From positions 1 to 20,199 of the forward strand of contig JAHLTZ010000168.1 of NCBI GenBank assembly GCA_025786725.1: a stretch of 20,199 nt of DNA, given 5' to 3'. The first letter of the stretch is position 1; each line of letters starts with the position of its first letter. The notes under the pieces were generated by a model that was not told the origin of the DNA, searched no databases, and worked only from the letters and a program-made list of their open reading frames with translations. Source of the stretch: Syncephalis fuscata. Taxonomy: Eukaryota; Zoopagomycota; Zoopagomycetes; Zoopagales; Piptocephalidaceae. Shown here in pieces: positions 1-11,081 of the stretch. A program made the position numbers and the translations under genes.

Positions 1-1962
1 ACGTATGCGGTAGTCGTGTTGTGATCTGTACCATCCTCGGTTGTGGGTTGTACATTTGGATCAATGTTTGATGATATAATCGCGCCGACAAAAGGTATGT
101 GTCTATTATATGTACTTTGTACCAAGGTTGCAGCACTGTTTTTACTGTTCGCTTTAACTGCCTTTTTATCTTTACGCTGGCCATCAGACTTTGGCCGTAA
201 ACCAATAATAAAAAGAAGCGGACCAATACGCACAACAGACGATAATTTATAAAGAGCTATACGAGCAACTTCTGCCTCGACACTATAATGCCAAACTTTT
301 TCGTATTTCATTATGTTTACGATAAAGACCAGTAGATGTCCAAATGAAAATACTGCGCATATTTTTGTCACCTATTATGTTAGTGGTGAGTATCACTGCT
401 TTTTCTTTTTTTGTTTAAAAATATAGTTTTTACACTTACCAATGACAGCGCATGTCTTGCAGTGCTATTTGCTAATAGATTGCCTTGTTTTAACCAAAAT
501 GTTATACCTAAACACAGATGACTTAACATTGTTGTATTTGTAAATAATATTGTAATGTTACCATAATAAGTAAATGCAATGGCAATAATCATTAGAGTCG
601 CCAATGTAAAGTAATTACACACATTTTGCACTGTGCTCTGTACAATGGATGGCTGAGTAAACGCAGAACTAGCATAAACTATTCGCTCAATAGCTGTTAT
701 TAAAAACGAGACAATGATAACATATCGAAGCAGCTGTAAATATCGACTGCTCCGCACGCTGACTGCAATTAAATGCCTAGTTATTATTATTATTGTTGTT
801 GTTATTAGTAATGACGGGTATTAATATAGTTAAGAACAACCTTGTTGCATTATATAACATACCATAGCAGTAGTAGTAGATAAAATCCGACGAATGCAAA
901 TATTCTTTGAAAAAAAGTTATACACTCATAAGCCGAGCTTCTTAGTCTGAGCGGAAATCCTAATGCGCATACTAAAGTAATATATATATATATATATATA
1001 TAAGCCAGATGGTTAACATTCTATTAATATTAGTAATGATAATCTTGTCTTACATATTGCGGCACACAACGCAAATACATAAATTACAGCTTGATACTTA
1101 GTGATGGTTCTTTTTTCCTTGATCAAACGGTATAAAACTACAAAACTGTACAATATAATGCTTATAAATACGCCCAGTGTGCAATATATGAATGCTCGAT
1201 ATCCAATTGATAGAAAAACATTATTCCAAGGCCCTGGTTCTGTAAATAAGCCGTTTTATATATTAACTAATATTAGCTAATATTTGAAATATAATAACCA
1301 ATACTAAAATCAATCAATTACCTTCTTCAACTGTTACAATAATTGCTGCTTTTAACTTAGCGAATGCAGCTAAAATGGTCAGATAATTATTCAGTGGCAA
1401 TAATGCAATGTTGACCGGAGAAGCGCCTTCGTAAAAACTAAACCCATATGTCGTATAAGACATGGTGGGAGATGCACCAAAACTGGGACCTGGTTTTGTA
1501 TTAGATATGTATAGCGCCGTGTCAATTGAAAAGTCTTTCGTGCTATTTAAATACTGCTTAAGTTTAGAAACTGCGACTCCCGCCTAGTTATAGCGATAGT
1601 TAGAATGTGCTAATTCAATACTGGCGTTGATGGCTTACATGAGCAATTGTTTTACATCCACATTCTTTTGCTTCTAGACTATCAACACCAATAATTACAC
1701 TTGTGATGTTGTCTGATTTTACATTATTCAGCCCAGCTCGAGCTATATTAAGAACGCGTGGTAATATCTCGCATGTTGAATTTGGATTAAACACAGCTTT
1801 TGCAAAAACGCCGCGAGTTGTATACGGCGCAACTTCAATTTCAAATAAATCTTGTGTGTGATATTGAAATGTTTGATTGCCTACACGAAATGTGGCCATA
1901 CCAAATGCAGACACGCCAAAGCATAGTAATAGCGCAACTGTTCCTATATTAGTTAACATCAT
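1..1962 (-). CDS. Seven-transmembrane receptor-like protein, 3' end outside window
   Basis: I do not recognise the family. Six exons join in frame: 1962-1639, 1583-1322, 1239-1054, 971-863, 776-440 and 371-1 (open at the edge), giving about 529 residues in the window. The start is the first of two adjacent ATG codons at 1962. Residues 1-22 form a hydrophobic signal peptide. Residues 23-195 look lumenal or extracellular, with several N-x-S/T sequons (NQT, NST, NIT) and a Cys/Gly stretch weakly like a protease-associated (PA) fold. Hydrophobic segments follow at about 209-235, 246-265, 276-300, 309-330, 349-370, 407-427 and 447-465, and a Ser/Thr/Lys-rich, probably cytosolic tail runs off the edge. 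Introns are 55-86 nt with GTAAG or GTATG donors; intron 1 has a TTCTAAC and intron 5 a CACTAAC branch-like site. This topology (signal peptide, ectodomain, seven helices) is that of a receptor or GOST-type trafficking protein. The ligand and exact class are unknown. The gene structure is firmer than the function. Confidence 0.72.
981..1002. repeat. (TA)11 microsatellite in an intron
   Basis: An uninterrupted run of 11 TA units. It lies in the third intron (1053-972) of the seven-transmembrane gene, just upstream of the acceptor on the minus strand. Confidence 0.9.
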
Positions 1963-2860
1963 GTAGAATATGCAATACAAAATAAACTAAAAAAGAATAT
2001 CAGAGTAATTGAACAAAAAAGTTATTTAAGCTATGTGCGAATTTGACCATTGCCATGCTAAAACCAATGCAAGCACGACTTGTTTCGTGTAAATATAAAA
2101 AACTTGTTTTGATGTCCATATATGGCACATATGATACTGATAATAAAGGTCACATGGAAATGGAAGCATTGTTTGGGACAGAGTAGCAAGTGATGGCAGT
2201 CAGTCATGCTGTATAGATACTTATTTGTACATAGTAATAAACTTGGATAAATAATGACAAATAATTTGAATACTAGCTAGAAATTCATGATTTACACGAA
2301 CAGCAATGGTTGGATTTTTGCAAATTTAAAATGATTTTGGAATAACTTTTCAGTTCCATGTTCTTTTAATTATGCTTTTAATAGTTAAAATTTGGATGTT
2401 TGTATTATACTGTTATCTACCTAATCATTATCTGTAATGGGCGAATGGCCAATGGTGTCATGAATATTGCCATATTGTGTGCTGTGTAATTTTTACGCTT
2501 TTACTGCTATTTTATAACTTTATAAAAATAAGTTTGATTAAAATAACTTGGCTATGAAATGGAGACAATACACAAACCAGTCCTGGTGTTCTTGTCATAT
2601 TGTTTCCCGGTATGTTGACTGCTATTTTTAATAGATATGGTATTATTGTGCGTTGAAATTGGCTATAGTCTTAGGTATACCTCACTTCTATATTCAAACT
2701 AATACCGAGAACAGCGTCATTATATCAACAACTTTACCCTTTTAGCAATACTATTTATATATTCTATTCGAACGATATATAATTTATTATTCCAATGTAG
2801 CTAAATATTGACAAAAAATTATAATATTACATAACAGCTAACAAAAATATAAATTATAAA
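1963..2860. other. Intergenic, upstream of the seven-transmembrane gene
   Basis: AT-rich sequence without a convincing ORF on either strand. It should contain the promoter and leader of the minus-strand gene that starts at 1962. A pyrimidine-rich acceptor-like stretch ending in TTTTTTAG (minus strand, near 1990) would fit a leader intron, but I could not pair it with a donor. Confidence 0.5.
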
Positions 2861-3318
2861 GCTACTGTACTTTGATTCTCACATTTTCATTTATTTATCT
2901 CACCCCTCAACACTTTTAAATACAATTAAACACTCACTCATCACTATAACATGTATAATATTGCATCGAGCATTAATTAATTTATATGTAATTATCAATA
3001 CAATAATGTAATTAAATATGCACATTGCAGTATTAGTTGAAGTTAAAATAGCATTTAATAAAATAAAAGGCTTTTTACACTAAATTGTTAAATATCTTTG
3101 TTGAAATGGTCTACAAGCATAAAAAGAATAAATAATTGCAATTATTAAATATAATTATTATAATATACAAGTGTGGTTCAAGTAAACAAAAACAAGATAG
3201 AAAAGAAATAGATCATATAACAGTTTGATGTGCAGTATGACAAACAGGCAGCAGAAGTAGTGAGGAATGACATAGAATCGCGATCATATGGCTTCTATTA
3301 ATATTCGATTAATCTTTC
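2861..3318. repeat. Left arm of a 458-bp inverted repeat
   Basis: This segment is the reverse complement of 11991-12448. I counted about 13 mismatches and no indels over 458 positions (about 97% identity); about 11 of the mismatches are transitions. The arm is AT-rich and non-coding. It begins with GCTACTGTACTTTGATTCTC and similarity stops sharply after ATCTTTC at 3318. It lies about 0.64 kb downstream of the chromatin gene's stop codon. The outermost bases match the terminal repeat of the MITE-like element at 11794-12445, so this may be a partial copy of that element. Confidence 0.95.
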
Positions 3319-3955
3319 TTGCAGCAATAAAATTGTTATTTTACACTGAGTTGCTTTAGAACTGCACGCCGTATTGGTGTATTTTGCATTTTTACGGTAT
3401 ATGTAGAAATCGGCAATAATACCCAGACTGAGTAAGTTAGAGCAGTTACGAAATAACTTGAAGTTGTCTAAACTAGTGCGGCAGTGTTCTACAATATCTG
3501 TTATTTGCATTGGTCAGCAATGGTTAATGTAGACACAGATAGTGCTGCTTAGCTGTAAGCTGCGCTGAAACTGTATTATCCGTGCCTTTATCAGCCTATG
3601 ATGGATTTTGCACTGCTTTTCCTGGTCCGGTACTGTAGCTGGCACCAACATTTATAATAAATTATTGCAGGACACTTTTTTTGCAATATGTCTTAGTAAT
3701 CTGCGCTTCAAACGCATCATTTTTTGTTGAACAAGTATTGCTATATTTATTTAATTTAGTATGCCAACTGCAAATGCAGATCCATAGCATACAAGTAGCC
3801 ATGTGCGTATCTATGACTAATTACTTAGCAATAATAGAAGTTTAAAAGGACAATTACCGAGAAAAAAATTCATATTAATTGCCAGACAATTTTATAAATC
3901 ACTAATTTTATTTCATTTAATAATTACAAATATGTAGTTAGCTAAAAGCAAATTG
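3319..3955. other. Intergenic, 3' flank of the chromatin gene
   Basis: No supported gene. A 70-codon frame on the minus strand (3510-3298) begins here and runs into the repeat arm; it has no recognisable motif or splice context. The part nearest 3955 is the 3' untranslated region of the minus-strand gene. Confidence 0.5.
3907..3912 (-). terminator. Candidate polyadenylation signal AATAAA
   Basis: A perfect AATAAA on the minus strand, about 44 nt downstream of the TAA stop (3958-3956) of the chromatin gene. The sequence is AT-rich, so chance occurrence is possible, but the position suits a 3'-end signal. Confidence 0.45.
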
Positions 3956-6900
3956 TTATTGATTGTTGTTGCTTTTATATAATAGCTGAGCCGTTTGCAT
4001 CGTTTCAGAATGAAGTGCTATTAAACGATAATAGCAAAGAATTTGTAAACGATTTTGACGTGTTTGTAGATCCAATTGTGTATTTCCGTGTAATTGCTGG
4101 ATACGTCGATCAATAATAGTTAAATCAAAGCGATAACGACAATCTAATGGACGATGAACATCGGGCGGGCAACCAATGGGACACTGATTCTCGATAGCTG
4201 CAATAGCAAATATTGCAGGAGAAAATGGAACGGGATTGTTGACTCGTTGTAGAAATGCAGCTTGTTGCTCAAACAGTAACTGTTGCTGTTGTCGTTGTAT
4301 TTTTTGCTGCTGTAATTGCATCAACAATTGTGTACATGTTTCTTGAACTGTTGAATCTCGAGTAGTGGCTAGCGGATTATTAATTGGATTTGCTACAGAT
4401 GGATGAGGTCTATTAGTTGCTGTATTTGACTATTACAAATAATAAAAAATTAGTTAATTAAATATCATCATAATTTTAATCACTTACTCTATTTGCTTGC
4501 TGTGTTAAAGGACTAAGTTGCATATGATTAGGCACGTTACTTCCATTATTAGTTGTTGAAACCGGCATTGGTCTATTGACGGGCCTATTAGATCCAGTAG
4601 CCATTGATGACGGCGTATTCGTCATGGGCACTGTTGGTGGAGTTTTAATAGTATTAGCTAGCGTATATAACGGAGCAGCACCACTTGGCGTTATAGGTGC
4701 AGCAGCAGCTTGAGTTGTTTTTCTTGTCCAATTCTGGGTTTGTTGTTGTTGCTGCTGCTGTTTTTGTTGGCTATCCGAATGTAGTGTAGACATAGTAGCC
4801 AATGTCGAAATAGCCCCTGAAGGTACTGGTGGTGTCGTTGCTGTTGGATATGAAGAGCGACTATTATGTTGACTTTGAGTAGGCTTCATTGGCAAACTTG
4901 CTAATGGTGTAGAAGTCATCACTGGAGGAAATGCACGCTGTGTTGGCAGTATTGTTTCAGCTGCAGTCGTTCCAGTTGCCACTACTGTCTTTGTGCTATT
5001 AAGCATTTGATAGGCAGTTGATGTAGGTTCAGTTTTCAACGGTGTCGTTAATGGTGCGGACTGAGTAGTCGCTGTTGTTGCGGCTGGTGCATCTGCCGGT
5101 GTGTTAATCGCTTTAACGGCTGAACGCGGAGCATCTGATAAATTAGGAAAGTTATTCTTCATCTTTGGCCAAGGTATTTGCCATGTCTGTTGAGGCTGTG
5201 CCTGTTTATTCGATACCATTGGCTTTTTAAACGATAATAAACGAGATGCATCTGTTCCTGGCTTCATAGGCAACGGTGCAGTGGCCGGTTTAGTTTGATC
5301 ACTTGTAGCTATATTTTTGCTATTATTATTATTACCAACTTCATCATCTTCAAGTTCAATAACAACAGGCGATGAAGGTTTTTTTATATCTACAATTGGT
5401 AATGGCACAGCAGTTACAGTGGGGAATGTAGGCGGTACTGGCGTTGTATTGATAGATTTTTGCTGCTGCTCTTTTTGATCACTTGTAGCTAACTTTAAAG
5501 ATCCACCTTCAGGTAACAAAGTTACCGAAGTATCATTTGCCGTCTTCGCTGTTGAAGCTGCTGATTTAAAAGGCGCTTTTAATGGTGTCGAATCTATTAC
5601 CGTTGTTTTGTCATCATACTTTTGTAAAATAGCATGAACAATTGTGTGGTAATATTCAGTCGGTACCTTATTACGATTAAAAATCTCCTTGATTTGTATA
5701 TAGTTTATATCTTTGTTCACTTCTGTGTTAAATCCACTTTGCTTTACTTTTTGTCGTGCTTCTTGCATAAGTGCCGTAATATTGATTCGATCTTTAGGAT
5801 CAGTGATGTAGCGTTCAATAATATTATCTTGATTAGCCACTTCATTTGATACTTGTAATACTGTTTCTTTTTTAGTCTTTTCTGCTGGTACAGACACAGT
5901 AGTTGAAGATGTTGGCGGTGTTCGATAAGACGACTGTCTATTTTCATTATTAACGGGTATTTTGCTGTCATTAGCTATTGTTGGTGATTCTATCGATAAA
6001 TCAGATTTGACAGCTACTTTATCGTCTATTAAGGCAACATCTTTACTATCGGCCATTGTCACAACTGTAGTAGTAGTAGTAGTAGTAGCAAGTTTAGATA
6101 CTGGTTGTTTCTCAATAACCTTTTCTTTTGGCGATGGCTCAACTCGATTCACTGCTTGTTGATTAGTGGCTACATTAACTTGTTTTGCTTGGCTATTATT
6201 ATTATTATTATTAGCAGGCTTTGGTACTGTTTTGACTGAGCCCAATGATAATGGTGTGGTGATCGGCTTTAACTGTCCATCTTGCCAAATTTGTGTAGGA
6301 GATGCTGTTGGATTAGATCCTTTAGGCATCCGTTTCATTTGTTGTATCATCGTTCTAAAAGCTAGTTTTGTGTAAACAGTATGAGGCTTGTCCTTAATAT
6401 ACTGCTTAGTTGTTCTATTAAAACCACATGCTAATATTTCAGGCAACACTACTGCCAATGAAGCAGTATTGGATAATAGCGGTAGAAATAATCCTTCTAA
6501 TAATTGTATAAAGTTAAATAACTATAATATTTGTATTCACATAAATACTTACCTTCAACCGATTGCTGAATAACAAGATGAAAGATTGACATATTCTACT
6601 TAGTGTGTTAATTAAACTGTGTATATCTATTAATACTAATTAGCATTACTTACTTCCAGTGATCCAACACCGTGACACTGTTCAATAATCGTTTCACTTT
6701 TTACAACTGGACTAAGAAATATAAGTGTATCGACTATTGTGAAATACGAAGCCATGTTATTTGTAGCCAGTATTAATTTATAGTGTTGTTGTTCGAATAA
6801 ACTAAGCGACAGATGTAACTTCTCTTGTGACATATTCTCATCCTAATTGATTCAAAGCAATGTATAAATCATTAGTCTATCAGTAGTTTGTTATTCTATT

Positions 6901-9900
6901 ACGCTAATAAACTTACCATACATAAATGAGGAATTGATAATAAAGATAAAAATGAAGAACAGCGGTCCAGTATTTGCTTTGTATGAGCAACTAGTAAAAT
7001 ACGACGCTGTTCAGGTATTAGCACTGACAATAATAGATATAATACAGCATATTTATCAGATCCTTGTTCTGGAGAATTAGCCGGTGGCGATAACAGTACA
7101 TTAGCAGTATTTGAATCAAGTACTGGATAATCAACAATCTTCCGTAACTCATTAAATAGTTGCTGTGCCTTAATAGTCACTGCCTTATTTGAACCAGATA
7201 CATGGGGTAGTAATAGAGTAGATTGATTTTTCTCTAATACTTGTGAATATTGCAGTTGTTGCTGTGTAGTCATTGTTACCGGTAAAATAACTTGTACCTA
7301 TTTAGATATGTATATGTATATTAATCAATTAAATAGCCTTATTATTAGCTATCATCTTACTTTACTGGGCAACTCATTAATTACTTGCAATTTGGTTCGT
7401 CTCAATACATGCTGGTTTAATATCTATATATTTAATGGATTGCTTAATTAATCAGCTAGCTACTTAATTAATACAATAAACTTACTTGTTCTTGTTGACG
7501 TTTTTCATTCTCTAAATCAATAGGCTTATTTCCCGCCCATTGGCCTGGATTCAAACAACGAATCCATGGCAGATAACGCTGCGTAAATTGAATAGAATGA
7601 CCTATTAAATCAACATTATAGTTGATATATTAATTACTATATTTAAACTCCTTACCATCAAGTAAAACTGTTTGTTGTCGCTTTAATTGTTGAAGTACAT
7701 TAACCAACCGAGTAGATATATCGGTACTGCAACTAGATACATCATCAATGACAATAGATGACCAGGCCTGATTCTTAAATAGCGACTCATCACAAATCAA
7801 GGTCTGATAGCTGACCACAACAATATGAGCGGTTAAACGATTAGTCCATGGCTTTAATGCAAGTAAGTGTTCAGCGGTCACTTGTCGTAACTCACTAACT
7901 CCTGCATAGGTCAATGTAATTACTCGAAGTGTATCCCACGTCGATAATAGAGCTTTCCAGTGGAATATCATCGATTCATGTACAATAATCAATGAAGGAT
8001 AATTCGTATATTGATCTTGCTCTATAATATAATTTAAAAAGCAGATAACCTGTACTCGTCGACCAAGACCGTGTTCATCATTTAACCAACACCAAGACAA
8101 AGAAGAATCCTTTTCTGTATTGATTGAAAATGAACGTTGCCATTGTGTATATAACCAACTAAAATAAATAAACAATTATTAATTAAATAATATTAATTAC
8201 AATATTACTCACTTTACACCTATTTGTTGATATGGTTTCAATGAAAACCTCGAACATAATAATTGTAACCTTGATTCACTTGTGTTTATAGACTTATTAT
8301 TATCATCTAATGACAATGATGATTGTGGGGTTGAAAATGATTCAGGAGTAATGGTCATAAGTAAAGTGTAGAGGTAGAATTGAATAGCTCGTATATATTC
8401 ACTATATGAAATATCATTCTCTTTTAATGGCAATTCCCATGTACCTATTAATAGTAACAATAACAGCAATAATATAAATAACTATTAATTAATCAGTTCA
8501 TTTAATAATAAACCTACCTTCATTGGCTGGTAATTCCTGCCATTGAATATAAACTTTACTAATATGCGCCATTAGCGACGTTACCACTGCTGTATCTAGG
8601 GCCTCTATTATTATGGCGTTTAACAATGTATACTTATTCCGTACAATCTTTGCCTTTTGTCGTCTCAATAGCGGCATAACATGAAGTGGCAAGGCATTTG
8701 GCTGCCATCGAATACAAATAATACTCTCAACCATCGTCCACGCTATTGATACAGATTGTCGTAACGGTAATAGGGTTCCCGATACTGAAGATGCTTCATA
8801 TTGCTGTAATAATAAAGGTGAAATGGCAGAAATCCATGAAAATGATGCCCATACAATGTCTCGATATGATTTATGTTGAAACTTTATACAATAATCACGT
8901 AATGGATATGGAACTGTATCAACAACAACAACAACAACAACAACATTAGTACTAATCGTATACTATTATAATCTACATACCAAATGTATTATCGTTAAAG
9001 TGAGGTGTAGCTTGAGATGACCGAGAACGTGATGTTATAATTCTTTCTGGTGTCCATGGACATTTTAAACAGTCATTGCATTCCCATTGTTGGTTAGGAG
9101 GGAAGAATTTACTTGGAAAGCATATTTTATGAGCTGATCGATGACATCTCCGACAATTGATAACTGGCTTTAAATGAGCAGCAGCAGATGGTTTAGATGT
9201 TGACTGATTATCCAGTTCAGTATTAATGGCAATACTGCATATAAAACATTGCTTAAGTGGTGGAGTGTCTTTCAATGTAGTTAGTGGTGATTCATTAATA
9301 GTAGGCGTGGCGGGTGTATTATTTAGCATACGCTTCCCATTATTTTCTTCTTCTTCCTCTTCTGATGATAAATCTGGACAGACCCATGATGTTTTGGTGG
9401 GTGTGTTCTGCCCTCTTACTGGTGACACTGTACGTTGACCTAACATACGCTTTTGTGTATTCAATTTATTGGACCATACAGGCTGAACCACTTTGCTTGG
9501 TTTATCTTTATCCATATCACTGTTACTGTTACTGTTACTGTTACCGTATTGGCTATTATCTTTACTACGAATATCCATATCACTATTAGAGTCATTATCT
9601 TTTATAATTATTTTAGTAGGTCTTCTTTGTTTCTGCTGATTCTCTTTACTATTTGATAGCTTATTTTTTCTAAGTGATAATATTGGTTTATCGTCATCAC
9701 TATCATCGTCATCACTAGTATTGCCATCACTTTTATCGCCATCACTATCATTATTGTTGCTTTCTTCGCTAGATGAGTCTTGTTCCGATGATATTGATAG
9801 CTCTCTGGTACTTTGAGTCATAAATAGCTTGTCTGAACAGATAGTAAAGCGTATAATTTTTGGATGTTCAATAACAATATTTTTCCATCCATTCGCTTTG

Positions 9901-10881
9901 CTTGATGATTGACGGGCAGCAAATTCAAAGGTTTCAATCAATAATGAGGCACTGTCTAATGAAGATAATTGTTCCTATAGAGTAAACGTTAGTATTAGTA
10001 ATATATAATATTATTATAATGCTTACCCAGCTATAGGTGCCCATGATGTCTCTAACCAAGTAGTAAACACGTCCCCCTTCTTCAGTACGTTTAGCAACAA
10101 TCTCTTCAATATCCGTAGGTGAATTTGATTCATTAGATGTGCTATCTGTACTCATGGCCATATTAGATGTATTAAAAGACTTTTTTATAGATATTTTAAA
10201 GTGACGGGCTGCACTCAAATAGCTGTCATCTTGTTCATCTGTTGATAGTAGCGATCGCTTCAGTCTTCTTTGCCAATCTTTGTAATAAGAGCGTATTGGA
10301 TGATTGGCTTGTATCATAGCCTTTATAATAGAATCGACTGTATGTTCTAATGGCCCTTTTCGTTTTACTAATGGCTTTTTGGATTTTATAGCTGATTGTT
10401 GATCATTTAATTTACCATAAGCTTTGCGTTTCATCGGTGGCCCTTGAGGGCTCGTCGAATCAGATTGGCCTGTGTTCTTTGATATGGAGGCTGTTTTTGT
10501 ATGTGATCTATCCTTCATTGGCGTATCGTCATCACTAATTGAGCGTTTACGAGAATAACGAGCTATATTCTTTAATCGTTGTCTATCAAACTCTCGTACT
10601 AGATCAATACAGCCATCAAGATTCGAAATATTCTCCCACGTAGCTTGATCCTCTGGGAAATTAAGCCATTTTACGTAATAAACTGGTCCACCTGGCAGAT
10701 CCTCATAATCAAGAATTCTTTCTACTTCATACACATTGGCTTCATCAGGAGAGTTGGTGTTAAGACTTTCTATTTCAATAACATCGTGTTCTTTCATACT
10801 GTCGGTGTTGGCGTTAACTTGATTGCGACGGCGTTGACGCCGTGCTTCTTTCTCTGCTCGATTCTTACTGATGTTAGTCAT
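3956..10881 (-). CDS. CHD/Mi-2-like chromodomain-PHD-SNF2 protein with a dead ATPase
   Basis: Twelve exons join in frame: 10881-10027, 9974-8981, 8913-8518, 8444-8213, 8158-7656, 7601-7486, 7423-7361, 7297-6917, 6842-6654, 6595-6553, 6496-4488 and 4429-3956, encoding about 2084 residues. Residues 50-102 are an HP1-like chromodomain with a plausible methyl-lysine cage (Y51, W72, F75). An acidic Ser/Asp linker leads to a C4HC3 PHD finger at 528-589. Two degenerate chromodomains follow (about 618-680 and 735-790), the CHD3/Mi-2 arrangement. The SNF2 fold spans about 815-1258: YQQIGVNWL, a motif I of DEHGLGRRVQ (853-862), VLRRTK (exon 7) and VAHTKQILD are recognisable. The ATPase residues are lost: the Walker A Lys-Thr is Arg-Arg (859-860), DEAH is DDVS (964-967) and the motif VI arginines are missing. 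The tail (1290-1925) is Thr/Asn/Gln/Pro-rich. The protein is probably a nuclear scaffold or reader in a silencing complex, functionally comparable to plant MOM1 or fungal Hda2/3-type subunits; that role is inferred. Confidence 0.9.
5610..5822 (-). other. Ordered helical block inside the disordered tail
   Basis: Residues about 1483-1553 of the chromatin protein are rich in charged and hydrophobic residues (for example IIERYITDPKDRINITALM and EYYHTIVHAILQKY), unlike the Thr/Asn/Pro-rich sequence on both sides. It reads as a small predicted-helical domain or binding module. I do not recognise it. Confidence 0.5.
8921..8944. repeat. (AAC)8 trinucleotide repeat in an intron
   Basis: On the transcribed (minus) strand this is a GTT run between a TACTAAT branch-like site and the acceptor GATACAG of the second intron (8980-8914). 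It therefore occupies the place of the polypyrimidine tract. Confidence 0.85.
9063..9248 (-). other. PHD finger coding segment
   Basis: This segment encodes the spacing C-x2-C-x27-C-x2-C-x4-H-x2-C-x13-C-x2-C, a full C4HC3 zinc-binding set, with a Trp (QQWECNDC) two residues before the last Cys pair, as in Mi-2-type PHD fingers. The loop between the first two Cys pairs is unusually long and Ser/Ala-rich. Confidence 0.88.
10573..10734 (-). other. N-terminal HP1-like chromodomain coding segment
   Basis: The encoded stretch VYEVERILDYEDLPGGPVYY followed by VKWLNFPEDQATWE has the canonical chromodomain pattern (aromatic-x-V-E-x-I-L, then V-K-W-x-x-F, then T-W-E). It is much better conserved than the two chromodomains next to the SNF2 fold. 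Confidence 0.92.
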
Positions 10882-10931
10882 AGAATGATCAATGACTCTG
10901 GGCTTGGTACGGCTTGCCGTAACACTCGTTT

Positions 10932-11081
10932 CTGTTAAGTTGTTTACTTTTTAGCTGTTACCGATACAAATAGTGAAATTGGCTAGACTGATTTTAACTA
11001 TAGATTCATCATAGCGTAAATATATTGAATACATTTATGGCAGTTTGCCGTGCTAAACTGGAATCATTCAGTGGTACTTAC
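10932..11081 (-). other. Possible leader intron of the chromatin gene
   Basis: Reading the minus strand, TTGTACAAG|GTAAGTACC at 11081 is a strong donor lying 200 nt upstream of the ATG. Several acceptors are possible; TTAACAG ending at 10932 would leave a short second leader exon. An in-frame TAA lies in this stretch, so it is non-coding ahead of the ATG at 10881. The donor is more certain than the acceptor. Confidence 0.4.

Noticed and set aside
43-252. 69-codon plus-strand frame
   Set aside because: It lies antisense to the last visible exon of the seven-transmembrane gene, whose frame continues coherent helices and a polar tail.
3298-3510. 70-codon minus-strand frame overlapping the left repeat arm
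   Set aside because: It has no motif, no splice context and poor composition; its 3' part is the repeat arm, so it is probably chance.
5634-6573. Several plus-strand frames of 61-71 codons, and a minus-strand frame at 5971-5744
   Set aside because: They are shadows of the long low-complexity exon 6496-4488; their composition (poly-Val, poly-Leu) is what repeats such as ACT/AAC give in other frames.
8746-8949. Plus-strand frame ending in poly-Gln
   Set aside because: It is antisense to exon 3 and the (AAC)8 intron repeat; the minus-strand reading gives chromodomain-like sequence with matching splice phases.
3956-10881. Chromatin gene as a pseudogene
   Set aside because: All 12 exons join in frame with good splice sites and one terminal stop. 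Only the ATPase residues are lost, while the chromodomain and PHD zinc ligands are intact.
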